Source: Actinomycetota bacterium
GTDB lineage: Bacteria > Actinomycetota > Acidimicrobiia > Acidimicrobiales > Poriferisodalaceae
Length of the DNA stretch: 10,403 bases
Direction: 5' to 3'
Assembly (NCBI GenBank): GCA_013151655.1
Contig: JAADHX010000075.1
Span: 2,873 to 13,275, forward strand
In this document: positions 1-6,521 of the stretch, one piece after another
How positions within the stretch are numbered: the first letter of the stretch is position 1
Layout of the letters: every line of letters begins with the position of its first letter
The notes under the pieces: generated by a model
What the model saw: only the letters and a program-made list of their open reading frames with translations
What the model was told of the DNA's origin: nothing
The model's database searches: none
Translations under genes and position numbers: made by a program

Positions 1-90
1 AAGTGGCGTCGGCGCAATCAGACAGAGCCGAAGTGGCGTCGGCGCAGGTGGATAGAGCCGAAGTGGCGTCGGCGCAATCAGACAGAGCGG
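1..90 (+). repeat. 30-bp tandem repeat, three copies, coding
   Basis: Three head-to-tail 30-bp units occupy 1-30, 31-60 and 61-90, each beginning AAGTGGCGTCGGCGCA. Copy 2 differs in the middle (CAGGTGGATAGAG against CAATCAGACAGAG) and copy 3 differs in one base near its end. The unit is exactly ten codons, so it keeps the downstream frame and reads as a decapeptide of the form EVASAQ(S/V)DRA. The array touches the left edge of the window and may continue further. There are no spacers between units, so it is not a CRISPR array. Whether it is really translated depends on where the methyltransferase starts. Confidence 0.9.
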
Positions 91-1139
91 TTGGGGTGGG
101 GCCTTGGGTGGGGGAGTGGCCAGACGACGAGCGGTTTGATCCTGAGCTGTTGCGTGGTGGCGATCGTCGCAATGTTGTCGATAAGTATCGCTATTGGCGC
201 CAAGACGCCATCGTGGCCGATCTCGACGAGCGTAGGCATCCGTTTCATGTTGCGGTCGAGAACTGGGAGCACGACTTCAACATCGGCACCGTCGTGCGTA
301 ATGCCAACGCCTTCCTGGCAGCCGAGGTGCACATTGTCGGCAAGCGAAAGTGGAACCGACGCGGCGCGATGGTCACCGACCGTTACCAGCACGTTTCTCA
401 TCACCCTCAAGTTGCCGGTTTCGTCGAACATTGTCGCGCTCGTGGCCTGTCTGTGATCGGTGTTGACAACTTGCCTGGGTCGGTACCCATTGAGTCTTTC
501 GATTTTCCTCGCGACTGTGTGCTGGTGTTCGGACAAGAGGGGCCTGGGCTGTCGGAGCAGGTTCGCGAGGCCGCAGATGCAGTCGTCTCGATTAGCCAGT
601 TTGGTTCGACCCGGTCGATCAATGCCGGTGTGGCCAGTGGGGTCGCAATGCACTCGTGGATACGGCAGCATGGCCTCGCCGCCGCCGCCGATGAAGCGTC
701 GCCGACTCTTGGCGAGGTCGTGTCGGCTCTCGATCTCAGTCCACTGCCTGGTGAGGGCGGGTTCTTCCGAAGAACGCACTTCGACGCGAGCAGCTCGGTC
801 ATTTTGTATTGCATCGGCGGGACCCATGTATCGAAAATGCACCGGCTGACGAGCTCCGAGACCTGGTACCACCACTCGGGGGCGGCGGTCGAGTTGCTGG
901 TGCTCGACGAGGGGTCTGCGACGACCGTCGTGCTGGGACCCGACCGCGAAGCCGGCGAGCTTCCACACTTCACAGTTAAGGCCGACGCGTGGCAGGGGGC
1001 GGTTAGCCACGGGTCATGGTCGGTGTTGTCGACCTCGATGGCACCTCGTTTCGAATCAGGAATGATTGAACTTGGCCTTGTTGAAGTGTTGATTGCCGCC
1101 AACCCCGAGGTCGAAGACCTACTACGCGTCCGAACCTGA
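3..1139 (+). CDS. SpoU/TrmH-family RNA methyltransferase fused to a DUF985 (cupin_5) domain
   Basis: The N-terminal half is a SpoU (SPOUT) methylase, a family that methylates ribose 2'-OH in rRNA or tRNA using S-adenosylmethionine. Its three motifs are visible: NIGTVVRNA at residues 93-101, VLVFGQEGPGLS at about 173-184, and FGSTRSINAGVASGVAMHSW at 200-219, which forms the knotted SAM site. Residues about 236-360 match DUF985/cupin_5: a PLPGEGGFFRRT opening, then KMHRLTSSETWYHHSG, a LLVLD strand, and an AW..AV..GSWSVLSTSMAPRFE end. No stop or frame change lies between the halves, so this is a fusion rather than two genes. The role of the DUF985 part is unknown. GTG at 3 opens the visible frame, but the true start may lie left of the window or at an in-frame GTG (33, 48, 63, 96 or 108); conserved sequence begins near residue 45. 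The RNA target cannot be told from sequence. Confidence 0.85.
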   Translation: MASAQSDRAEVASAQVDRAEVASAQSDRAVGVGPWVGEWPDDERFDPELLRGGDRRNVVDKYRYWRQDAIVADLDERRHPFHVAVENWEHDFNIGTVVRNANAFLAAEVHIVGKRKWNRRGAMVTDRYQHVSHHPQVAGFVEHCRARGLSVIGVDNLPGSVPIESFDFPRDCVLVFGQEGPGLSEQVREAADAVVSISQFGSTRSINAGVASGVAMHSWIRQHGLAAAADEASPTLGEVVSALDLSPLPGEGGFFRRTHFDASSSVILYCIGGTHVSKMHRLTSSETWYHHSGAAVELLVLDEGSATTVVLGPDREAGELPHFTVKADAWQGAVSHGSWSVLSTSMAPRFESGMIELGLVEVLIAANPEVEDLLRVRT

Positions 1140-1181
1140 GCGCGTCTGGGATGGTCGGCTCCAGGTAACAGATCAAGGTCA

Positions 1182-1201
1182 ACTCGATGACACAATCGAG
1201 T
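1182..1201. promoter_or_regulatory. Perfect 7-6-7 palindrome, candidate operator
   Basis: The arms ACTCGAT (1182-1188) and ATCGAGT (1195-1201) are perfect reverse complements separated by six bases (GACACA). The site is 43 bp past the methyltransferase stop and about 140 bp before the lipoprotein start. A 20-bp dyad of this shape is usual for dimeric regulators such as LacI or GntR proteins, but no regulator is encoded in the window and the motif matches no operator I can name. No T-run follows it, so a terminator is less likely. A loose TAGGGT at 1230-1235 could be a -10 element, with no convincing -35 box. Confidence 0.35.
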
Positions 1202-1251
1202 GCTACTAGCGAATTGTGCCGATCGCCTCTAGGGTTTCTTGGTCAAACCAC

Positions 1252-1340
1252 AACGGCGCGCACTCTGCTCGCCGTTACTTAGGCGACGGATGTCGCCCGA
1301 ACAACTGCGGAAACGTCCGCAGTCTCAAGTATTGAGAGGG
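1252..1340 (+). promoter_or_regulatory. Hairpin-tiled 5' leader covering the ribosome binding site of the lipoprotein gene
   Basis: Four perfect inverted repeats follow one another. AACGGCG 1252-1258 pairs with CGCCGTT 1270-1276. GGCGAC 1282-1287 pairs with GTCGCC 1292-1297 around a GGAT loop. ACTGCGGA 1304-1311 pairs with TCCGCAGT 1316-1323 around an AACG loop. TCTCAA 1323-1328 pairs with TTGAGA 1332-1337 around a GTA loop. The last stem overlaps the ribosome binding site GAGAGGG (1334-1340), which lies 4 nt before the ATG at 1345. Alternative pairing also exists: TCGCC 1269-1273 can pair with GGCGA 1282-1286, which would break hairpins 1 and 2. This suggests a structured regulatory leader. 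It matches no riboswitch class I recognise, and the transcription start is unknown. Confidence 0.45.
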
Positions 1341-1344
1341 ATCC

Positions 1345-2457
1345 ATGAAGCGACTTGTGAAGTTGTTAGGCCTGCTGTTGGCCTTCACGCTTGTTGCCGC
1401 AGCCTGCGGCGACAGCGACGAAGACTCGACTCCGGCCGACGCGCCAGACAGCACCGAAGCGACAGAAAGCACCGAAGCTGCCGCACCAGCATCGGACACC
1501 AACGTAGGACTCACCTTCGACATTGGTGGCCGTGGCGACCAGTCGTTCAACGACTCGGCTGCTGCTGGCATCGACAAGGCCGAAAGCGACCTTGGCGTCA
1601 GCTACACCGAGGCCGAACCCAACAGCGACGGCTCAAACCGCGCCGAACTTCTTCAGACCCAGGCCGATGTGTCCGGGCTCGTCGTTGCAGTCGGCTTCTT
1701 GTTTGCCAACGATGTGGCTGCTGTTGCCGCTGAGAACCCAGACGTCAACTTTGCCGTCATCGACGACGCCATGCTCGACTTCGACAACGGTGGCGTTCCA
1801 CGTGGCGAGAACATCGCCGGGTTGACCTTCGCCGAACACGAGGGTTCTTACCTCGTTGGTGTTGCTGCCGCGCTAAAGAACGAATCCGGAACCTTAGGGT
1901 TCATCGGCGGCGTTTCGGGCTTTGGTCTCATCGAAAAGTTCGAGGCTGGTTTCGCCGCTGGCGCTCGCTCGGTTAACGCCGACATCGAAATCATCAGCCA
2001 GTACATCACCGAGTTCCCAGATTTCGACGGCTTCGTGGCGCCCGACCGCGCCCAAGAGATTGCTGGCGCAATGTTCGCCCAGGGCGCCGACATCATCTAC
2101 CACGCTGCTGGCGGTTCAGGCGCTGGTCTCTTCGAGGCCGCGGCGGATTTCACTGGTACCAGCGGTTCGAAGGTGTGGGGTATCGGCGTCGACTCCGACC
2201 AGTACAACACTGTCGACTCAGCAGTCCAGGAGTTTGTTCTGACCTCCATGCTGAAGCGTGTTGACGTTGCTGTATTCGAGATCACCACTGCTCACGAGAA
2301 CGGCACATTCGGACCAGGCAACACCGTCTACAACCTTGCGGTTGACGGCGTTGGCTACTCCACGTCTGGCGGATTCATCGACGATATCGTCGACCAGCTT
2401 GAGGCTGCTAAGGCCGACATCATCTCGGGAGTTATTGAAGTCCCAACCGAGCCGTAG
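1345..2457 (+). CDS. BMP/PnrA-type nucleoside-binding lipoprotein of an ABC transporter
   Basis: This 370-residue protein is the extracellular substrate receptor of a nucleoside ABC importer (BMP family, as in PnrA). A positively charged start (MKRLVK) and hydrophobic stretch lead to a lipobox ending in Cys21 (LVAAAC), so the mature protein should be lipid-anchored. Residues 22-52 are an acidic Ser/Thr/Ala-rich tether. The family fold follows: VGLTFD and GDQSFND (54-70, ligand side), VVAVGF (113-118), ENIAGLTFAEHEGSYLVG (155-172), GTLGFIGGVSG (182-192), DIIYHAAGGSGAG (249-261) and GIGVDSDQY (279-287). ATG at 1345 follows GAGAGGG by 4 nt. It leads the transport genes but is separated from the ATPase gene by 123 bp with two hairpins. 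The family and neighbouring enzymes point to purine nucleosides; the exact ligand is not shown by sequence. Confidence 0.93.
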   Translation: MKRLVKLLGLLLAFTLVAAACGDSDEDSTPADAPDSTEATESTEAAAPASDTNVGLTFDIGGRGDQSFNDSAAAGIDKAESDLGVSYTEAEPNSDGSNRAELLQTQADVSGLVVAVGFLFANDVAAVAAENPDVNFAVIDDAMLDFDNGGVPRGENIAGLTFAEHEGSYLVGVAAALKNESGTLGFIGGVSGFGLIEKFEAGFAAGARSVNADIEIISQYITEFPDFDGFVAPDRAQEIAGAMFAQGADIIYHAAGGSGAGLFEAAADFTGTSGSKVWGIGVDSDQYNTVDSAVQEFVLTSMLKRVDVAVFEITTAHENGTFGPGNTVYNLAVDGVGYSTSGGFIDDIVDQLEAAKADIISGVIEVPTEP

Positions 2458-2464
2458 GCCGCGA

Positions 2465-2496
2465 TCATTGCTGATCACCTGGTGGTCAAGCAATGA
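2465..2496 (+). promoter_or_regulatory. Long hairpin just after the lipoprotein stop codon
   Basis: TCATTGCT at 2465-2472 is the perfect reverse complement of AGCAATGA at 2489-2496. Pairing continues inward through GATCAC 2473-2478 and GTGGTC 2482-2487 with one G.U pair and a single bulged A at 2488, leaving a 3-nt loop. It begins 7 nt past the TAG. No T-run follows, so a role in protecting the 3' end of the upstream message is more likely than termination. Confidence 0.55.
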
Positions 2497-2518
2497 CGTA
2501 ACGGTTATCTGTATTACC

Positions 2519-2558
2519 GAACGAGACCGGACTAGTGTCCGGTCTCGTTCTGGTTTTC
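2519..2558 (+). terminator. Rho-independent-like hairpin between lipoprotein and ATPase genes, probable attenuator
   Basis: A perfect 14-bp stem has arms GAACGAGACCGGAC (2519-2532) and GTCCGGTCTCGTTC (2537-2550) around a TAGT loop. A T-rich but interrupted tail, TGGTTTTC, follows at 2551-2558. It lies 61 nt after the lipoprotein stop and 22 nt before the ATPase start. A complete stop here would silence the transport genes unless they have their own promoter, and none is obvious. Partial termination, favouring the lipoprotein message, is the best reading. The short T-tract keeps confidence moderate. Confidence 0.65.
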
Positions 2559-2580
2559 AGAACATGAGGGGAAGCCGCGT

Positions 2581-3207
2581 GTGAGCAACGCCATCGAGTT
2601 GAAAGACATCACGAAACGATTCCCGGGTGTCATTGCCAACGACAGGGTCAACTTGACCGTGGCCGAAGGCGAGATCCACGCTATCTGTGGCGAAAACGGT
2701 GCCGGTAAGTCGACGCTCATGAAGATCCTCTACGGAATGCAAGCGGCCGACGAAGGCGAGATGTACGTCAACGATCAGGCTGTTGCGTTCCACTCACCTA
2801 ACGACGCAATCGATGCTGGGATTGGCATGGTGCATCAGCACTTCATGCTTGCTGATCAGTTGAGCGTTCTCGAGAACGTGATCCTCGGTTCAGAACCGAC
2901 CACTTGGGGTGGCCGGATCGACTTCAAAGAAGCCAGGCGTCACATGACCGAGGTTGGTGCGGCCTATGGCCTCGACGTCGATCCAGACACCCTCATCGAA
3001 GACCTCGAGCCCGGCAACGCGTCGAAATCATCAAGGTGTTATATCGAGGTGCCCGAATTCTCATTCTCGATGAGCCCACTGCTGTACTTGTGCCCCAAGA
3101 AGTCGAGGAGTTGTTCCGCAACCTCCGTGGTCTCAAGGAGAGCGGCGCCACCATCATATTCATCGACCACAAGCTCAAAGAAGTGCTCGAGATCGCTGAT
3201 CGCATAA
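2581..3207 (+). CDS. 5' fragment of the ATPase gene: start of the first nucleotide-binding domain
   Basis: The open frame is 208 codons but only the first 145 are authentic. They carry Walker A GENGAGKST at 37-45, the Q-loop (MVHQHF, Gln86) and the helical region (LSVLENVILGSE, 94-105). After residue 145 the shifted frame gives a Ser/Cys-rich tail with no family resemblance until TAA at 3205-3207. The product would lack signature, Walker B and H-loop, so it should not hydrolyse ATP alone. Confidence 0.7.
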   Translation: MSNAIELKDITKRFPGVIANDRVNLTVAEGEIHAICGENGAGKSTLMKILYGMQAADEGEMYVNDQAVAFHSPNDAIDAGIGMVHQHFMLADQLSVLENVILGSEPTTWGGRIDFKEARRHMTEVGAAYGLDVDPDTLIEDLEPGNASKSSRCYIEVPEFSFSMSPLLYLCPKKSRSCSATSVVSRRAAPPSYSSTTSSKKCSRSLIA

Positions 3208-4118
3208 CCGTCATTCGGCGAGGTAAAACAGTGGCCACAGTTGATGCCGCCGACGTAACCGCGGGAGACCTGGCCGAGCTGATGGTCGGGTCTGAGTTGC
3301 CCACTCCTGACACCACCGATTCGACTGTTACCGACGAAGTAATGCTCGAAGTTGCGAACCTCACGATGCTCGACGAAGCCGAGCGACCCACCGTTGCCGA
3401 TGTTTCATTTCAGGTTCATAAGGGTGAGGTTCTAGGTGTTGCCGGAATCGAAGGCAACGGACAATCTGAGTTAATCGACGCAATTGTCGGCACCGAGTCC
3501 CCTTCGACAGGATCGGTCATGATGAACGGCGTTGATGTGACCAACGCTCCTGTCCGCGACCGGCGCGAGGGCGGGCTTGGTTATGTACCCCAGGATCGCC
3601 ACGAAGAGGGTTTGCTGCTTGATGCGCCACTGTGGGAGAACGCCGCGCTCGGCCACCAGACATCGCCGCCGTTCGCTAAGGGCATCTGGATCGATCGGGC
3701 CGGTTCAAGAAAGCGGACCGAGGAGATTCGTGAGGAGTTCGACGTCCGCACCCCGAACATAGAAGTCTCGGCCAGGGCTCTATCTGGCGGCAATCAGCAG
3801 AAGCTGATCATCGGGCGAGAGATGTTGGCCAATCCGGTGGTTTTGCTGGCGGCGCACCCGACACGCGGCATCGATGTGGGCGCCCAGGCCGATGTATGGA
3901 ACGAGATCCGTAAGGCTCGTTCTGAAGGTCTGGCCACCTTGTTGTTCTCGGCCGACCTCGAAGAATTAATCGGACTGTCGGATCGTATCGTCGTGATGTT
4001 CCATGGCCGGCTTGTCGCGACTCTCGATCCAGCCAAGATCGACTCTCGTACGTTAGGCAGCTACATGACGGGCGCCGCGCTTCAAGACACCCGAGCTTCC
4101 GACGAGGTGGTTGCGTGA
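2904..4118 (+). CDS. 3' fragment of the ATPase gene: rest of domain 1 plus all of domain 2
   Basis: The frame opens at a TTG at 2904, but codons before 3012 are out-of-frame readings of the first half, so this start is not believable. Authentic sequence runs from RQRVEIIK onward: Walker B of domain 1 (ILILDEPTAVL), the H-loop (FIDHKLKEV), then domain 2 with a degenerate Walker A (GIEGNGQSEL, Gln for Lys), the signature LSGGNQQK, and PTRGIDVGA after a Walker B without the catalytic Glu. That degeneracy of domain 2 is normal in this transporter family. A GTG at 3036 or ATG at 3282 could restart translation, but neither has a clear ribosome binding site. The TGA overlaps the following GTG start. 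Confidence 0.65.
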   Translation: MGWPDRLQRSQASHDRGWCGLWPRRRSRHPHRRPRARQRVEIIKVLYRGARILILDEPTAVLVPQEVEELFRNLRGLKESGATIIFIDHKLKEVLEIADRITVIRRGKTVATVDAADVTAGDLAELMVGSELPTPDTTDSTVTDEVMLEVANLTMLDEAERPTVADVSFQVHKGEVLGVAGIEGNGQSELIDAIVGTESPSTGSVMMNGVDVTNAPVRDRREGGLGYVPQDRHEEGLLLDAPLWENAALGHQTSPPFAKGIWIDRAGSRKRTEEIREEFDVRTPNIEVSARALSGGNQQKLIIGREMLANPVVLLAAHPTRGIDVGAQADVWNEIRKARSEGLATLLFSADLEELIGLSDRIVVMFHGRLVATLDPAKIDSRTLGSYMTGAALQDTRASDEVVA

Positions 4119-5227
4119 ATCCGCTACTCCGACGAGCAGGCGTCACCTTGGCGGCGCCAGCCATGGCATTCGTGTTTGCGGTGGTCATCTCATCGATTGT
4201 TCTTGAGATCTCCGGTAGCAACTCGTACGAAACGTACAAGACCCTGCTCGAAAACGGCAGCCGGCTCGAGACGATGATCGACACCCTAAATCGGGCCACG
4301 CCGCTCTATATCGCTGGTATTGCCGCAGCTATTGGGTTCAGGATGAACCTGTTCAATATCGGAATTGAGGGCCAGTACGTGCTGGCGGCCTTTGCCGCCG
4401 CAGTGGTCGGTTCGCAAGTGAGCCTTCCAGGGCCGCTCCATGTCGCGGTGATCGTGGCCACAGCCATGATTGTTGGCGGCGCTTTCTCAGGGCTTGCCGC
4501 CTTGCTGAAGGTATATCGCGGCGTCAACGAGGTGATCGCCACGATCATGCTCAACTTCATTGCCATCGGCGGGATCATCGCGGCCATTTTCCCACGGGTA
4601 ATCGACCGAAGCCCTAACGCGGCCAACAATGCCGGAACCCCCAAAATAGCGGAGTCGGGTTGGTTACCCGACCTCAACTGGTTAGTCGAAATCTTCACCC
4701 GCGACATTGGGAAGGGTCGCGAACTCACTGGCGTGCTGTTGATAGCGATGGCAGTTGGCATCGGTTTCTCAGTGTTCGTCAACCGCACTAGGTACGGCTT
4801 CGATTTGCGAGCCAGCGGTATGAACCCGATCGCAGCGCGTGCGGGTGGGGTGCCGCCTGGGCGGATGATTTTGATTGCGATGATCCTGTCTGGAGCGGCT
4901 GCCGGCCTGATCGGTATGCCAGAAATCTTGAGCGATACTCACTCCTATGACCAGGGTTTCGTCAGAGGTCTTGGGTTTGGTGGTCTGGCAGTAGCGCTCC
5001 TCGGCCGAAACTCAGCAGGTGGAATCGTGTTTGCAGCCCTCCTATTCGGATTCTTAGATTCCTCCTCGGCGATCTTGCAGGTCAGCGGTTCGGCCTCGGC
5101 TTCGATTGTGGTCATCATGCAGGCGACCATTCTGTTGGCAGCAGTCGTGGCTTATGAGGTCGTAAATCGGTACCGACAACGCGATGAGATACAGCGAGCT
5201 TCGACCGAGATGGAGGCAGCGCCATGA
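4115..5227 (+). CDS. Nucleoside ABC transporter permease, first subunit (YufP/NupB type)
   Basis: This is an integral membrane subunit of the BPD_transp_2 type, forming half of the import channel. Family motifs are AAIGFRMNLFNIGIEGQ (71-87), YRGVNEVIATIMLNFIA (134-150) and the cytoplasmic loop YGFDLRASGMNPIAARAGG (227-245) that should contact the ATPase. Hydrophobic segments are clear at about 10-31, 62-76, 86-100, 108-131, 140-160, 205-222, 250-268, 285-315 and 328-349. The protein ends in a short charged tail. GTG at 4115 overlaps the ATPase TGA (GTGA) and follows a GAGGTGG at 4104-4110, so translation is probably coupled to the ATPase gene. If so, the upstream frameshift matters: ribosomes in the original frame would stop at 3207 and not reach this junction. 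Length (370) is usual for the subunit. Confidence 0.92.
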   Translation: MNPLLRRAGVTLAAPAMAFVFAVVISSIVLEISGSNSYETYKTLLENGSRLETMIDTLNRATPLYIAGIAAAIGFRMNLFNIGIEGQYVLAAFAAAVVGSQVSLPGPLHVAVIVATAMIVGGAFSGLAALLKVYRGVNEVIATIMLNFIAIGGIIAAIFPRVIDRSPNAANNAGTPKIAESGWLPDLNWLVEIFTRDIGKGRELTGVLLIAMAVGIGFSVFVNRTRYGFDLRASGMNPIAARAGGVPPGRMILIAMILSGAAAGLIGMPEILSDTHSYDQGFVRGLGFGGLAVALLGRNSAGGIVFAALLFGFLDSSSAILQVSGSASASIVVIMQATILLAAVVAYEVVNRYRQRDEIQRASTEMEAAP

Positions 5228-6519
5228 GTACGACGACCCTAGACCGAAGCGCACCCTCAACTATGTCCGAGCGTTATCTAGCTATACCGACGCCGCTGCG
5301 ATGGATGGGAGTCGCTGCACTCGGTATTCTTGTACTGACCATTGTTCAATCGATGTCGGGAACATCGCTTCTAACCGACTCCAACACATCTGGCACCATG
5401 CTGCGCTGGTCGATTCCGTTGTTGCTCGCCGCGCTCGGCGGATTGTTTTCAGAACGAGTCGGAATAGTGAACATCGGTCTCGAGGGAATGATGATCCTCG
5501 GCACCTGGTGTGGTGCTTGGGGCGCCTTCAACTGGGGGCCATGGTGGGGTCTTGTTGCTGGCGCTGTCGGCGGAGCGCTTGGTGGTCTGCTGCATGCTGT
5601 CGCCACTATCAACTTTGGTGTCGACCACATCGTGTCGGGCGTGGCTATCAACCTTCTTGGTCCTGGCCTCACCCGGTACCTGTCAGAACGGGTCTTCGTT
5701 AACTACGAAGGCGGCTCACAGACGTTGTCGCCGCGCGTTGATGGACTTGGCAACATCACAGTCCCGTTCTTCGCCGGAGGCAAGATTGGGGGCTGGGAGT
5801 CGCCAGACATGCTTGGCTGGATCGACGACAAGGAGTGGTTCTGGATCTCCGACATGGCGGGCGTGTTACGCGGGCTGTTGTTCAACATCGCTTACTTCAC
5901 GATTGTTGCTCTGGTTCTGGCCATGATCGGCTCGTGGATCATTTGGAAAACTGCGCTCGGCCTGCGGATGCGATCTTCTGGCGAGAACCCATCGGCGGGA
6001 GAGAGTCTTGGCGTCAACATCTACTTGTACCGCTACATCGGGGTGATGATCTCCGGCGCTCTCGCCGGAATGGCCGGTGCGTTTATCGTTCTCGAGCTCA
6101 CCGGCCTATACCGCGGTGGTCAGACACAGGGCCGAGGCTTCATCGCCCTAGCAGCCCTCATCTTTGGCAACTACAAAGTGAGTGGCATCATCGTCGGTGC
6201 CTCGCTGTTCGCCTATCCGCTCGGACTATCGTTCGCCGACTTCGACGGCAGCGCCACTCGCGCTTTGTTGCTCGTCATCACGTTGGCCTTGATCGGCGTA
6301 ACGGTCTGGGCGATTCGTAAAGAAAAGTGGGTCGATGCGATCATTGGTGGAGGTATCGCAATAGCGGTGCTGATTTGGTATCTGACCACCGAAGCCGCGC
6401 CCGACTGGCTACCGAACACCATGCCGTACGCGCTCGTGTTGCTTGTCCTGATCTTCAACGTTCAAAAGTTGCGTGTGCCTCAGGCTGTCGGGGCGCCGTT
6501 CAGACGCGGCGATCATTAG
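5224..6519 (+). CDS. Nucleoside ABC transporter permease, second subunit (YufQ/NupC type)
   Basis: This is the partner membrane subunit of the importer. It shows GLFSERVGIVNIGLEGMM (73-90), FGVDHIVSGVAINLLGPGL (131-149), the loop GLRMRSSGENPSAGESLGVN (246-265) and GRGFIALAALIFGNYKVSG (303-321), all typical of the second permease. At 431 residues it is longer than the roughly 310-350 of firmicute relatives. The extra length is a C-terminal hydrophobic extension (about 346-411: two or three further segments, including WYLTTEAAPDWLPNTM between them), and a 50-residue extracytoplasmic-looking loop around 156-210. ATG at 5224 overlaps the previous TGA (ATGA) and has a strong GGAGG at 5212-5216. 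I see no break or missing motif. Confidence 0.92.
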   Translation: MSTTTLDRSAPSTMSERYLAIPTPLRWMGVAALGILVLTIVQSMSGTSLLTDSNTSGTMLRWSIPLLLAALGGLFSERVGIVNIGLEGMMILGTWCGAWGAFNWGPWWGLVAGAVGGALGGLLHAVATINFGVDHIVSGVAINLLGPGLTRYLSERVFVNYEGGSQTLSPRVDGLGNITVPFFAGGKIGGWESPDMLGWIDDKEWFWISDMAGVLRGLLFNIAYFTIVALVLAMIGSWIIWKTALGLRMRSSGENPSAGESLGVNIYLYRYIGVMISGALAGMAGAFIVLELTGLYRGGQTQGRGFIALAALIFGNYKVSGIIVGASLFAYPLGLSFADFDGSATRALLLVITLALIGVTVWAIRKEKWVDAIIGGGIAIAVLIWYLTTEAAPDWLPNTMPYALVLLVLIFNVQKLRVPQAVGAPFRRGDH

Positions 6520-6521
6520 GT

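Larger units (their letters stand above)
2581..4118 (+). pseudogene. Nucleoside ABC transporter ATPase (two ATPase domains), broken by a frameshift
   Basis: Joined across a frame change near 3010-3018, the two frames spell one continuous ATPase with two nucleotide-binding domains in tandem, the usual form for BMP-type and ribose-type importers (about 510 residues). It would power the two permeases encoded just downstream. GTG at 2581 is preceded by GAGGGGA (2566-2572) at good distance, and the family sequence begins at once (IELKDITKRFPGV). The first frame is native through residue 145 (DLEPG); the next expected residues, RQRVEIIKVLYRG, are read from 3012 in the -1 frame. Everything else looks intact, and neighbouring genes are open. 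As written, no full-length protein can be made. The lesion may be a true recent mutation, population variation, or a sequencing or assembly error. The 3' end overlaps the next gene by 4 nt. Confidence 0.85.

Noticed and set aside
1..90. Possible CRISPR array from repeated 30-bp units
   Set aside because: The units are directly adjacent with no spacers, and the length is an exact codon multiple in frame with the gene.
78..1010. 310-codon open frame on the minus strand
   Set aside because: It lies wholly opposite the methyltransferase, whose SpoU and DUF985 motifs are clear; the antisense product has no recognisable domain and is a by-product of GC-rich codon bias.
1239..1733. 164-codon Arg-rich open frame crossing the leader and lipoprotein start
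   Set aside because: It is a frame shadow of the lipoprotein gene, lacks a binding site, and its composition (Arg, Cys, Trp rich) is that of a wrong-frame reading.
3009..3018. Programmed -1 ribosomal frameshift in the ATPase gene
   Set aside because: There is no slippery heptamer or clear downstream pseudoknot, and the shifted product would still lack two residues of the ABC signature; a deletion or sequence error explains it better.
6327..6521. Upstream extension of the nucleoside hydrolase by 65 residues
   Set aside because: The extension is an out-of-frame reading of the permease gene with no family similarity; ATG 6522, directly after the permease stop, starts the conserved protein.
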